Shown piece by piece: positions 47,428 through 56,768 of a stretch of 57,754 nt of DNA (positions are counted from its first letter, which is position 1; every line of letters begins with the position of its first letter). The stretch comes from Ferrimicrobium acidiphilum DSM 19497 (GTDB lineage: Bacteria; Actinomycetota; Acidimicrobiia; Acidimicrobiales; Acidimicrobiaceae), in the NCBI RefSeq assembly GCF_000949255.1, contig NZ_JXUW01000018.1:1-57754 (forward strand). Direction: 5' to 3'. The position numbers were made by a program, and so were the translations under genes. The notes below the pieces were generated by a model, which had not been told where the DNA came from, made no database searches, and saw nothing but the letters and a program-made list of their open reading frames with translations.

Positions 47428-48123
47428 TTAGCCAAGAAGACCGCTAACTAGGGACTCCGCCGCAGCCTTTGGATCAGCTGCGGCGGTGACTGTACGACCA
47501 ATGACCAGATAGTCAGCGCCGGCCGCAAACGCCTCTTGCGCGGTGGCTGGCCGCCCCTGATCGTGGGTGGGAGCTCCAGACTGGCGAATACCTGGCACCA
47601 CCGACACCATTGACGGGGCGACTGCCCTGATGGTAGCCAGATCGTGTGCGCTCGCCACATATCCCTGCACGCCGGCGGCAAAGGCATGTGAGATCCGTGT
47701 CTTGAGTAGACCCGACTCCACCCGTGACTCCGACGTCAGCACCGAGACCGCGAGTGCGATAGGCATCTCCTCGTCCGCCTTCCGCGAGCCCTCCATCAGA
47801 CCCTGCATCCCAAGCCGTAACATCTCAACGCCACCGGCTGCGTGCAGGGTAACAAATGTCGGACCCAGCGATCCTAGAACATGGGCAGCCCGACCGACCG
47901 TGGTTGGAATGTCGTGAAGTTTTAGGTCTATGAACACCCGGAACCCTGCTTCACGGAGTGAGAATACCACAGAGGGCCCCGCTGCTGAAAATAGCTCAAG
48001 ACCAACCTTGGCGGTGGCGAAATACTCGCCAAGACTCGTCGCCAACCGTAGCGCGGCTACTGCATCGTCTAGATCTAGGGCCAGAATCAAACGCTCTCTT
48101 GCAGAACCCTCTATTGATGCCAT
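47428..48123 (-). CDS. pyrF: Orotidine-5'-phosphate decarboxylase (type 1)
   Basis: This protein of 231 residues catalyses the last step to UMP. It starts MASIEGSARERLILALDLDD, and the catalytic Lys-Asp network is FIDLKLHDIPTTVGRAA (about 62-78). VTLHAAGGVEML and VVPGIRQSGAPTHDQGR follow. The type 1 (short) form differs from the type 2 protein of mycobacteria. I chose the ATG at 48123, preceded by GGAGAGGTG. It lies 49 bases after pyrD. Confidence 0.93.
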   Translation of the reverse strand: MASIEGSARERLILALDLDDAVAALRLATSLGEYFATAKVGLELFSAAGPSVVFSLREAGFRVFIDLKLHDIPTTVGRAAHVLGSLGPTFVTLHAAGGVEMLRLGMQGLMEGSRKADEEMPIALAVSVLTSESRVESGLLKTRISHAFAAGVQGYVASAHDLATIRAVAPSMVSVVPGIRQSGAPTHDQGRPATAQEAFAAGADYLVIGRTVTAAADPKAAAESLVSGLLG

Positions 48124-48172
48124 TTTCACCTCTCCGTTGTCTGTTTGTTCTCCGACCACATCACACCATCCC

Positions 48173-49126
48173 TCACTCCAATTCACCGGCCCCACCTGGT
48201 CGATCAAGACCCTCGAAGCGAGCAAGAAATGACAAAAGTGAGTTGCAACCCTGGTTCGATACCTTCACCTCAAGTTCTTGTACGAGAAGCTGGGATCGAC
48301 GGGGATCAACGAAGTTAGCGGTTCCAATTTGCACTGCATTAGCACCGGCTGTCAACATTCTTACTACACTATCCACCGTGCTAATACCACCAACTCCGAT
48401 AATAGGAATAGACGGAAAATAGCTACGTAGATCGGAGACAATGCGAAGCGCCATTGCATGAATTTGAGCACCCGATAGGCCTCCTCCACGAGCTGTCCCA
48501 AGAACCGACTTTCCCTTATACAGCCACTGACCGAACACCGTGTTAATCGCTACGAGCCCATCGGCTCCAGCCTGAATCGCCGCCTCAGCTACCGCTAGCA
48601 CTCGGTCGGTGTTCGGGGACAACTTCACGTAGAGAGGATGGTTGGTCTCTTGACGGCAGCGAGATACTATCCCACTAACCGCTGTCGGGTCGTGAGCAAA
48701 TAGACGATCACCTGCGTCGGTATTGGGACACGAGACGTTCAGTTCTATGAAGGCCGCCTGGGGTGCACCCTGGGCCAAAGTGCGCGTCGCCTCCACGTAA
48801 TCCTCTATCGTCCTACCCCAAATGCTCACCGCGAACGTCGCCCCTGAACTAGCAAGCATTGGATAGTATTCGTTCAGCCATCGTTCGACGCCGGGACCAG
48901 GTAGGCCCACGGAATTTAGCATCCCAACCGGCAACGGAGCGAGCCTCGGCGCAGGGTTTCCAGCATGGGCAAAGATCGCCAGCGACTTGACCACATGGGC
49001 GCCGAGCCGCGATAGGTCGAGCACATTCGCAAACTCGACACCGTAGCCAGCCGTACCTGCCGCCGTCATGATCGGGTTTTGCAACCGCAGCTCTCCCAGG
49101 CACACGCCCAAGTCAACGTCTACCAC
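48173..49126 (-). CDS. pyrD: Dihydroorotate dehydrogenase, class 1
   Basis: This 317-residue protein oxidises dihydroorotate to orotate with FMN. It starts (V)VDVDLGVCLGELRLQNPIM and has the class 1 active-site Cys in ELNVSCPNTDAG (about 130-141). GLVAINTVFG and GVGGISTVDSVVRMLTAGAN form the FMN phosphate site. The class 1B form normally needs a PyrK flavin/iron-sulfur subunit for NAD; no pyrK is seen in this operon or the window. The GTG start shares its first base with the carB stop. Confidence 0.94.
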   Translation of the reverse strand: MVDVDLGVCLGELRLQNPIMTAAGTAGYGVEFANVLDLSRLGAHVVKSLAIFAHAGNPAPRLAPLPVGMLNSVGLPGPGVERWLNEYYPMLASSGATFAVSIWGRTIEDYVEATRTLAQGAPQAAFIELNVSCPNTDAGDRLFAHDPTAVSGIVSRCRQETNHPLYVKLSPNTDRVLAVAEAAIQAGADGLVAINTVFGQWLYKGKSVLGTARGGGLSGAQIHAMALRIVSDLRSYFPSIPIIGVGGISTVDSVVRMLTAGANAVQIGTANFVDPRRSQLLVQELEVKVSNQGCNSLLSFLARFEGLDRPGGAGELE

Positions 49127-52100
49127 TATCGATGGTACTCCTGGATCGGAGACACGCCGTAGCCGGACTCCCGCAAGGCTCTAATACCGCCTACCGCGGC
49201 CAAAGCTGCCGACATAGTAGTGATGCACGGAACTCTAAGTCGTTGCGCCGTCGCCCGTATCCGATGGCCATCGACTCTCGGACCTGACCCCTCAGGCGTG
49301 TTGATCACCAGACCCACCCGACGAGAGTTCAAGAGCCAGACGGCATCAACCGCACCATCCCTGGCGGTGCCGATATCGGTTACCCGTTCCTCATGAACCT
49401 TATCTACCAGCACCGTTATTGGGACACCATTGCTACGAAGGAAACCAGCGGTGCCGTAGGTGGCTCCCAATGAGAATCCGAGCTCGACAAGTTGGCGAGC
49501 CAGGTTCACGCCGCTCGCCTTGTCGCGATCTGCGAGCGACAGAAATACCATGCCAACATTAGGGAGCACGGTCCCTGCTGCAATCTGTGATTTTGCAAAG
49601 GCAAGCTCGAAGGTAGTGTCGACTCCCATGACCTCGCCAGTAGAGCGCATCTCGGGGCCTAACAGCGAATCGGCTGCAGGAAAGCGCTGGAATGGGAGGA
49701 CCGCCTCTTTAACCGAATAGTGCGTGCCTCGTCGGGTCGTAGTGACTCCAGAGGCTCGTATCTCAGCAAGCGTCTCGCCTACCATCACCCTAGCCGCGAT
49801 CTTGGCCAGCGGTATTCCAGTCGCCTTCGCCACAAACGGTACCGTTCGCGAAGCCCGTGGATTAGCTTCGATGACATAGACGGTCTCATCTTTGATCCCA
49901 AACTGCATGTTGATCAGACCGACGACCTCAAGCTCATTGGCGACGGCCTCTATGATCTGCTCGATTCGCTGAATCACCTCAGGGCTAAGCGTTACCGGCG
50001 GCAGAACACAGGCAGAGTCGCCTGAGTGGACACCAGCCTCCTCGACGTGCTCCATCACGCCACCTATGAGCACCTCGCCCACGCTGTCGCGCACAGCATC
50101 GACATCGACCTCGATAGCGTCCTCCAAGAAGCGATCGATAAGCACAGGGCGAGACTGCGACATCTGCCCCTCATCACTCAGCGAGGCGAGTCGCAGGAAG
50201 CTCCGTCTAAGATCGACCTCATTGGCCACGATCTCCATAGCACGTCCACCAAGGACGTAGGATGGCCGAATCAACACCGGATAGCCGACCTTACCGGCCG
50301 CCTCCACCGCCTCTTCGAGGTTGGTAACTGTTGCCCCAGGAGGCTGTAAGATGCCGAGCGATTCGCACAAAGCTGACCAGCGATTACGGTCCTCAGCCCG
50401 GTCAATGGAGGCAGCAGATGTCCCGAGAATAAGTTCAGCATCAAGATGGCGAGCGAGTTTGAGTGGCGTCTGTCCCCCAAAGGCGACAAATACGCCGCGC
50501 AAGTTAGAGGAGGTGCGCTCGGTCTCGATCACATCCAAGACGTGTTCGAGCGCCAAAGGCTCCATGTAGAGCCGCGAAGAGGTGTCATAATCGGTGGAGA
50601 CCGTCTCGGGGTTGGAGTTAACCATCACCGTCTTGTAACCCATCTCCTGGAGCGCGAAGCTGGCGTGCACGCAACAGTAATCAAACTCAATGCCCTGACC
50701 GATCCGATTCGGCCCTGATCCGAGGATGATCACCGTCGGCTCCTCGAGCCCGGTGACCTCGGTCGCCTCCTCGTTCGAGGAGTAAAAATAGGGTGTATGG
50801 GCCTCGAACTCCCCGGCACAGGTGTCGACAGACTGATAGCTAGCTCCAAGACCAAGACTAAGTCGGTGCTGACGGACCAGCGCTAAGTCGGTACCGAACA
50901 GGTAAGCCAACTGTGCATCGCCAAAACCGGCTCGTCGCGCAGCCAACAGCTCCTTGTATCCAAGGCTCGCAAGGTCAGGGACGAACGTCTCCAAGGAGCG
51001 TCGAGTTCGAACGATCTGGTCGATTTCGGCCAAGAACCAAGGGTCGATACGGGTCGCAGCGTGGACGACTTCGAGCTCGATACCACGGTAGAGAGCCTCT
51101 GCTACCAGAAATATCCTGGTTGGCGATGCAACTGCTAGCTCACTAAGGAGATCCTCATCGGTTAGCCGTCGAAGACCACGTTCTCCTTCATCACAGTTGA
51201 GGCCATCTCTAGCGCGCTCGATCGAACGTAAAGCCTTCTGGAGCGCCTCGGCGAAGCTCCTGCCTATAGCCATCGCCTCTCCGACCGACTGCATCGAGGT
51301 CGAGAGGACCTCAGGGACTCCTTCAAACTTCTCAAAGACCCATCGTGGAATCTTCACCACCACGTAGTCAAGTGCGGGTTCAAAGCTCGCCGGTGTCACC
51401 ACAGTTATATCGTTATTAATCTCATCGAGCGTGTAGCCAAGCGCGAGCTTGGTCGCGATCTTAGCGATCGGGAATCCGGTCGCCTTCGACGCTAACGCCG
51501 AGGAGCGCGAGACCCGAGGATTCATCTCCACGACTACCATCCGTCCAGTAGCAGGGTCGACGGCGAACTGGACATTTGATCCACCAGTCTCCACTCCTAC
51601 GCCACGCAATATCGCGAACGACAGCGAGCGCATCTCCTGGTACTGGAGGTCGGTCAGAGTCTGGATCGGCGCCACCGTGATCGAGTCGCCGGTGTGCACC
51701 CCCATCGGGTCGAGGTTCTCGATCGAGCAGACGACGACACAGTTGTCGTTAGCATCGCGCATAACCTCGAGCTCGAACTCCTTCCAGCCCGCGATCGACT
51801 CCTCTATCAGGACTTCGTGGACTGGCGAGGCCATGAGACCCGCCTCCATCATCGACTGGAACTCCTGCTGTGAATGTGCGATTCCGGTTCCAGCTCCTCC
51901 AAGGATGAACGACGGACGCAACATCACTGGAAAACCCAACGACTCGGCGATACGGGTCGCATCCTCAATTGAGTGCGCGAGACCACCTTTGATAGTCGCG
52001 TGCTCATAACCCATAGAGATCAAAAGATCCTTGAAGGCCTCACGACTCTCGGCCACAAGGATCGCCTCGGGCTTGGCCCCGATCATTTGAACCCCATAGC

Positions 52101-52428
52101 GTGCTAAAACTCCGCTGCCATCGAGATCCATCGCCAGGTTCAAGGCGGTCTGCCCTCCGAGCGTAGGCAGCAGCGCATCTGGCCGCTCGCGCTCGATTAT
52201 CTTGGTCATGACCTCTAACGTCAACGGCTCGATGTAAGTAGCGTCAGCGAACTCTGGATCGGTCATGATCGTAGCTGGGTTGGAGTTCGCTAATATAACT
52301 CGGATCCCCTCATCACGAAGTACGCGACACGCCTGCACACCCGAGTAGTCAAACTCGCTGGCCTGTCCTATGACGATCGGACCTGATCCAATCACCAGTA
52401 CCGAATCTATCCCATTCCTTTTAGGCAT
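49126..52428 (-). CDS. carB: Carbamoyl-phosphate synthase large subunit
   Basis: This 1100-residue protein makes carbamoyl phosphate from bicarbonate, ATP and glutamine-derived ammonia. Two ATP-grasp halves are seen: the first with [19 protein letters not shown] and GGAGTGIA, the second from about residue 550 with [19 protein letters not shown] and [10 protein letters not shown]. The C-terminal 130 residues form the MGS-like allosteric domain ([20 protein letters not shown]). The ATG at 52428 has GGAGG eight bases upstream and overlaps the carA stop by eight bases. Confidence 0.97.
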   Translation of the reverse strand: MPKRNGIDSVLVIGSGPIVIGQASEFDYSGVQACRVLRDEGIRVILANSNPATIMTDPEFADATYIEPLTLEVMTKIIERERPDALLPTLGGQTALNLAMDLDGSGVLARYGVQMIGAKPEAILVAESREAFKDLLISMGYEHATIKGGLAHSIEDATRIAESLGFPVMLRPSFILGGAGTGIAHSQQEFQSMMEAGLMASPVHEVLIEESIAGWKEFELEVMRDANDNCVVVCSIENLDPMGVHTGDSITVAPIQTLTDLQYQEMRSLSFAILRGVGVETGGSNVQFAVDPATGRMVVVEMNPRVSRSSALASKATGFPIAKIATKLALGYTLDEINNDITVVTPASFEPALDYVVVKIPRWVFEKFEGVPEVLSTSMQSVGEAMAIGRSFAEALQKALRSIERARDGLNCDEGERGLRRLTDEDLLSELAVASPTRIFLVAEALYRGIELEVVHAATRIDPWFLAEIDQIVRTRRSLETFVPDLASLGYKELLAARRAGFGDAQLAYLFGTDLALVRQHRLSLGLGASYQSVDTCAGEFEAHTPYFYSSNEEATEVTGLEEPTVIILGSGPNRIGQGIEFDYCCVHASFALQEMGYKTVMVNSNPETVSTDYDTSSRLYMEPLALEHVLDVIETERTSSNLRGVFVAFGGQTPLKLARHLDAELILGTSAASIDRAEDRNRWSALCESLGILQPPGATVTNLEEAVEAAGKVGYPVLIRPSYVLGGRAMEIVANEVDLRRSFLRLASLSDEGQMSQSRPVLIDRFLEDAIEVDVDAVRDSVGEVLIGGVMEHVEEAGVHSGDSACVLPPVTLSPEVIQRIEQIIEAVANELEVVGLINMQFGIKDETVYVIEANPRASRTVPFVAKATGIPLAKIAARVMVGETLAEIRASGVTTTRRGTHYSVKEAVLPFQRFPAADSLLGPEMRSTGEVMGVDTTFELAFAKSQIAAGTVLPNVGMVFLSLADRDKASGVNLARQLVELGFSLGATYGTAGFLRSNGVPITVLVDKVHEERVTDIGTARDGAVDAVWLLNSRRVGLVINTPEGSGPRVDGHRIRATAQRLRVPCITTMSAALAAVGGIRALRESGYGVSPIQEYHR

Positions 52429-53746
52429 GAAAAACACCTCCGTTGGCGATCAAACCAGCGATCTGAGTAGCCATGTAAGTCCGTTCCTCAAGCGGACCTG
52501 GCGCCGCCTCAGGATGATACTGGACGCTCAGGGCACGAAGCTCGGGACACCGAAACCCCTCCACTACACCATCAAAGAGATTGCGGTGGGTGATCTCTAC
52601 CTCCGTGTCGAGATCACCAAGCGACTCCTCATCGACCGCGTAGTTATGATTCTGGGCGGTGATGGCGACGCTATTATCGGTGAGACGAGCAACCGGATGG
52701 TTGGAGCCGTGGTGCCCAAACCTGAGCTTGTAGGTACTAGCCCCTAGAGCAAGAGCGAGCAGCTGATGGCCGAGACAGATGCCTGCGATCGGAACCTCAC
52801 CCACCAATGCAGCGATGGTGGCAACCTTGTCTCCAAGCGCCTCGGGGTCACCAGGGCCGTTAGAGAGAAAGACGGCAGAGGGAGCTAGAGCCCGAATTTG
52901 GCTTACACCGACACTCGCATTGACCACGACGATCTCCCAAGGTCCTCGTAGGCTCGCCAACATCGCACGCTTCACGCCATAGTCAATGACCACAAGTCGG
53001 CCGGGAGTGGCGCCTTCAGAGACAGCGAGCGGTGCAATGGTATAGCTAGATGCGGTCGAAACCTGATCAACCAGATTCCTACCCTCGGTTCCGACGGCGT
53101 CTCGCACCTCGGCAAGGGCGGACTCTGGGTCCTCAGTTGTCAATCTCCCCGGTATAGCACCGACGTCACGAAGGTGGCGCACTAGTCGACGGGCATCGAA
53201 ATTTACAAACAACGGAACCCCGGCCATCTCCAGCACCGACGCTAGCGAACGCTGGGCTGCAAAATTCGATACCCGTACGGTATAACGTGGTGCGAGTACG
53301 GCCGAGACCCACACTCTGGCACTTTGGAAATCAGCTTGAGTCAGCCCATAATTACCTAACTGGGCCGTGGTGAAACACACCATCTGGCCAAAGTACGAGG
53401 GATCGCTGATCACCTCTTGGTAGCCACTCATCGCCGTGTTGAACACCACTTCTGCAGTGACCGATGGCGGCGGCGACTGGTTAGAGTGAACAAACTCACC
53501 GGCAAAGCGAGTACCGTCCTTGAGCACTAGCCATCCAGGTGTGGTGACGAACAACTCGACATCGAAGCCGGCCGAGCCACTGCCGCCGATCTCTAGTCGA
53601 TAGTCCTCGGTCCCATCAGACCTTTTCAACACCCTCATCGGCGCCTCAGAAGCACTAGAGGTACCCGGAGCAGGAACTCCCTCGGACGTCACCAGCTCAC
53701 AAGAAGCACCCAAATGCTCCGCCTGAAGAGCCAAATCCTCATGCAT
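52421..53746 (-). CDS. carA: Carbamoyl-phosphate synthase small subunit with N-terminal extension
   Basis: This 441-residue glutamine amidotransferase subunit starts at 53746, where AAGGAGAGG lies six bases before an ATG overlapping the pyrC stop. About 70 residues with no known match ([19 protein letters not shown], then Ser/Gly-rich) precede the usual start of the family, [13 protein letters not shown]. The N-terminal CPSase domain has [16 protein letters not shown]. The class I amidotransferase part has [10 protein letters not shown], the catalytic Cys in [14 protein letters not shown], and the His-Glu pair in [11 protein letters not shown]. It feeds ammonia to CarB. Confidence 0.95.
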   Translation of the reverse strand: MHEDLALQAEHLGASCELVTSEGVPAPGTSSASEAPMRVLKRSDGTEDYRLEIGGSGSAGFDVELFVTTPGWLVLKDGTRFAGEFVHSNQSPPPSVTAEVVFNTAMSGYQEVISDPSYFGQMVCFTTAQLGNYGLTQADFQSARVWVSAVLAPRYTVRVSNFAAQRSLASVLEMAGVPLFVNFDARRLVRHLRDVGAIPGRLTTEDPESALAEVRDAVGTEGRNLVDQVSTASSYTIAPLAVSEGATPGRLVVIDYGVKRAMLASLRGPWEIVVVNASVGVSQIRALAPSAVFLSNGPGDPEALGDKVATIAALVGEVPIAGICLGHQLLALALGASTYKLRFGHHGSNHPVARLTDNSVAITAQNHNYAVDEESLGDLDTEVEITHRNLFDGVVEGFRCPELRALSVQYHPEAAPGPLEERTYMATQIAGLIANGGVFHA

Positions 53747-55067
53747 CGACGACCTCTCCTTCATCAACGACCTGTCTGCCAGCAAGAAAGACATCATCAA
53801 CCCGCCCGATCAACATCTCTCCACGATAAGGAGAGTTCCCTGACCTGTACCACCGACTTGGTATCTCCCTGGGCTCAGCACTTGGATCGATAACCACCAA
53901 ATCAGCTCTGGCCTGCGGTGCCAATCGGATCGAACGCCCAAGCACCTCAGCTGGTCCAGACGTCAAACACGAGAGCAATCTACCAAGGGCAATCCACTCC
54001 GGCGAAGCCAGATCCGATCCGAGCTTCCTTCTCTCGCCGGATTCAATCGTACGCCAGAGCGCCGTCCACGTCGCTGGCATCGCCTCGGAGATACCAACCA
54101 TTCCAAACGCGGCCTCCTGGTAAGAGCCTCGCTTTCTCGAGTCTGGATGAGGAGCATGGTCAGTGGCCACCGCATCGAAGCTGCCGTCGAGCACCCCTTG
54201 CAGGAGAGCCATCTGCGTAGGGACAGAGCGCAACGGTGGGTTCACCTTGAACCTGGTATCACCGCCGAGCACACGAGTATCCGGGAGCAACAGGTGATGG
54301 GGGGTCACTTCGGCCGAGATCCGCAAACCCTCCCGCTTCGCCTGCCGAAAGAGGTTCAACGACTCACGTGCACTCACATGCTGGAGGTGGAGTCGTCCAG
54401 GAATACCTTTGAGGAGCTCGATATCCCTAGCGACCATCACCGACTCCGCGACCTCTGGAATGGAGGCTACCCCAAGTGCATCCGCCGCTACTCCGTCATT
54501 TACCACCCCACCCGCAGCGAGCGCCGCATCCTCTGAATGCTGGGCTATTAGGACTCCGAACTCTGCCGATGCCACCAACGCCTGACGCATGACGCTACTA
54601 TCCTGGATCCCGGAACCATCATCACTAAAGATCTCGACCCCAGCATCCACCAGACGTTCAAAATCCACCAACCTGTGGCCCTCGCGGCCGAGGGTTACTG
54701 TCGCAGCTTGGACGACCTCGATGGGGAGGGTGGCAAATAACGAATTCGCCTCTCGCCACCGCTCAACACGATCAATCGGTGGCTGAGTATTCGCCATCGC
54801 GACGATGACACCGTAGCCTCCCACTAATGCTGCTCGGGCGATAGAGGTCGGATCGTCGTCCTCATCAACTCCTGGGTAGCGAAGATGGGTGTGGAGATCT
54901 ATAAATGTCGGAGCAATCACCCTTCCTTCACAAACGACTACCCTATCGACGTCCGATCTATCCAATCCACGATCGACTGCCATAACTCTTGTCTCCTCCA
55001 TGAGGAGATCAGCACGACAGAATCGTCCTCCAACAAAGACGACGCCACCAGCGAACAGGGTACGCAT
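53739..55067 (-). CDS. pyrC: Dihydroorotase
   Basis: This 442-residue amidohydrolase closes carbamoyl aspartate to dihydroorotate. The metal site is visible in TFIDLHTHLRYPGVDEDDD (HxH), IAQHSEDAALA, LHLQHVSARESL and FDAVATDHAPHPDSRKRG (Asp and His). The multi-domain type I length fits actinobacteria. It begins 12 bases after pyrR and overlaps carA by eight bases. No pyrB (aspartate carbamoyltransferase) is found between pyrR and pyrC, where many actinobacteria have it. Confidence 0.95.
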   Translation of the reverse strand: MRTLFAGGVVFVGGRFCRADLLMEETRVMAVDRGLDRSDVDRVVVCEGRVIAPTFIDLHTHLRYPGVDEDDDPTSIARAALVGGYGVIVAMANTQPPIDRVERWREANSLFATLPIEVVQAATVTLGREGHRLVDFERLVDAGVEIFSDDGSGIQDSSVMRQALVASAEFGVLIAQHSEDAALAAGGVVNDGVAADALGVASIPEVAESVMVARDIELLKGIPGRLHLQHVSARESLNLFRQAKREGLRISAEVTPHHLLLPDTRVLGGDTRFKVNPPLRSVPTQMALLQGVLDGSFDAVATDHAPHPDSRKRGSYQEAAFGMVGISEAMPATWTALWRTIESGERRKLGSDLASPEWIALGRLLSCLTSGPAEVLGRSIRLAPQARADLVVIDPSAEPREIPSRWYRSGNSPYRGEMLIGRVDDVFLAGRQVVDEGEVVDA

Positions 55068-55079
55068 AAGAGGAACTCC

Positions 55080-55610
55080 TTAGGCTCGATGGATGGTAAC
55101 ACCGTGGGGGGTCACCGCCACGTACTCAGACAGTGCAGACGGAAGGTTCTTCCCGACGTAATCAGGACATATCGGCAGCTCACGGTGTCCTCTATCCACA
55201 AGTACCGCCAGTTGAATCAGTTCAGGACGATAGCTGGAGAGGATCGCTTCAAGCGCGGCGCGAGCCGTGCGTCCACTCTGAATTACGTCATCGACGAGGA
55301 TGACCACGCCCTGCTCGACTGGAAGTCTTTGGTCAATACCAACCGCATCGACAACTGCAGTACGCGGGCGGTCATCACGAAAGGAGGAGATACTGACCTC
55401 AGAGAACGCAATCTCCAACTTCGCGTACTCAACCAGTCGTTCGCACAGCCTCCGCCCTAACCATACACCACCGCTCCGAATCCCTATCACCGAGAGAGGA
55501 TTAGACTTTAGCGACTGCACTCGTTGTAAGCGTTCGAGGATCTCATGGGCCATACGAGCGATCATCCGCTCAACCTCAGCCTCATCTAGGACTGTAGAAC
55601 TACGCGCCAC
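55080..55610 (-). CDS. pyrR: Bifunctional pyr operon regulator / uracil phosphoribosyltransferase
   Basis: This 176-residue protein has the PRPP-binding loop VILVDDVIQSGRTARAALEA (about 103-122), IGIRSGGVWLGRRL and the C-terminal LVDRGHRELPICPDYVGKNL, all typical of PyrR. It binds a hairpin in its own mRNA in response to UMP/UTP. The GTG start at 55610 has GGAAGGAG eight bases upstream. A candidate PyrR-binding hairpin lies just before the ribosome binding site (55623-55640). It heads pyrR-pyrC-carA-carB-pyrD-pyrF. Confidence 0.95.
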   Translation of the reverse strand: MARSSTVLDEAEVERMIARMAHEILERLQRVQSLKSNPLSVIGIRSGGVWLGRRLCERLVEYAKLEIAFSEVSISSFRDDRPRTAVVDAVGIDQRLPVEQGVVILVDDVIQSGRTARAALEAILSSYRPELIQLAVLVDRGHRELPICPDYVGKNLPSALSEYVAVTPHGVTIHRA

Positions 55611-55622
55611 GATTCTCCTTCC

Positions 55623-55640
55623 GTCCGAGCCTCACAGGAC
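55623..55640 (-). promoter_or_regulatory. Candidate PyrR-binding hairpin overlapping the pyrR leader
   Basis: On the minus strand GTCC-TGTGAGGCTC-GGAC forms a 4-bp stem with a 10-base loop containing GAGGCT. It shares GUCC and GAGGCU with the known PyrR-binding consensus (ARUCCAGAGAGGYU). It ends just before the pyrR ribosome binding site (GGAAGGAG), so bound PyrR could block translation, the mode described in mycobacteria. No attenuator terminator is visible between it and the start. Confidence 0.55.
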
Positions 55641-55883
55641 ACAGTTAACGGTCGATACGATCCTAATCGCAGCCACACGCGACCACTCCAAGGGAGCTAA
55701 AACAAGCACAGCGCACAATTAGCCCCATGGGACAGACCAGAGTTATCGTTGGACGCGTATTCCTCGGCAATCTTGCGAAGGCGCTGCCTACGACAGCCAT
55801 CAAGAGAGGGAATCCACCTGGAGAAGGATATTCGAGAGGAAGGGATCTGATCAAAACAAACGAGCGTCAAACGCTATATTTCC

Positions 55884-55908
55884 GGCTCTATTGACATTCA
55901 TGTGGATA
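55884..55908 (+). repeat. ISL3 left terminal inverted repeat
   Basis: GGCTCTATTGACATTCATGT followed by GGATA is the exact reverse complement of 3002-3026. It marks the start of an ISL3-type element that runs to the window edge. GGCTCT is the usual first hexamer of the family. Confidence 0.82.
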
Positions 55909-56027
55909 GATTTGGCCCGGATCTGATCCATAGCCCCAGTTCAGTGGGGGTATTTGGAGCTGAAATGGCCACATAAGAAACGCGCACGGTTTCTGAGCTC
56001 TAAATTTGGTGTTGGTTTGCCATCAAA

Positions 56028-56768
56028 ATGGAGTTCAGAACCGTGCGCGCTACCTCTCTAGTTAAGCAGATGCTTGCCCTTCGCAGTGTCACCGTCATCG
56101 AGGTTTTAGTTCGTCCACACGAACTGCTGATAAAACTTAGGCTTACCCGATCGCGGTTGGTATGCCCTAAGTGCTCCTATACGACCCGGTCCTGTTATGA
56201 CACGAGAACGCTCGACTCCCGATGGAGACACCTCGACATCGGGACTCACCAGACGTGGCTCTCGTGCCAACTGAGACGACTCCGGTGTCCAACCCACGGG
56301 GTGATCACTGAGGCAGTACCATTTGCCCGACCAGTTGGGGAGTCGCGGTTTACGAGGGACTTCGAGCACTTGGTAGCTTGGGCATGCGCCAAGATGGATA
56401 AGACCACGGTGACAAAACTGCTCAGAGTCGCCTGGCGTACGGTAGGAACGATCTGTGAACGAGTCGTCACGCCAAGAGCTCGATCCCAACCGTCTTGATG
56501 ACCTCTTCATTCTCGGAGTCGACGAGATCAGTTATCGCAAGCACCACAACTACTTAACGCTTGTCACCAATCACGAGACGGGCAAGATCGTCTATGGGGC
56601 AGAGGGGAAAGTGCCAAGAGCCTAGATGAATTCTTCGATGACCTGGGTGAAGAACGGATTGCCAAGATCAAGGCAGCCACAATGGATCTCGGTCCAGCCT
56701 TTGCCAAGGCCTTCCGCGAGAAGGCACCTAACGCCCAAATCTGTCTCGATCCATTTCATGTGGTTAAG
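56028..56768 (+). pseudogene. ISL3 family transposase, N-terminal half, two frameshifts, cut by a group II intron
   Basis: The start MEFRTVRATSLVKQML is followed by the zinc-binding and HTH region of ISL3 (LVCPKCSYTTRSCYDTR, LRRLRCPTHGV and DKTTVTKLLRVAWRTVG). An extra base near 56472 breaks the frame at VVTPRARSQPS. The next part, DDLFILGVDEISYRKHHNYL, carries the first catalytic Asp in another frame, and a missing A near 56611 returns to a third stretch, SLDEFFDDLGEERIAKIKAA, ending LDPFHVVK at 56768. There the group II intron begins. The C-terminal half is beyond the window, but a matching half lies at 2479-3012. Confidence 0.82.
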
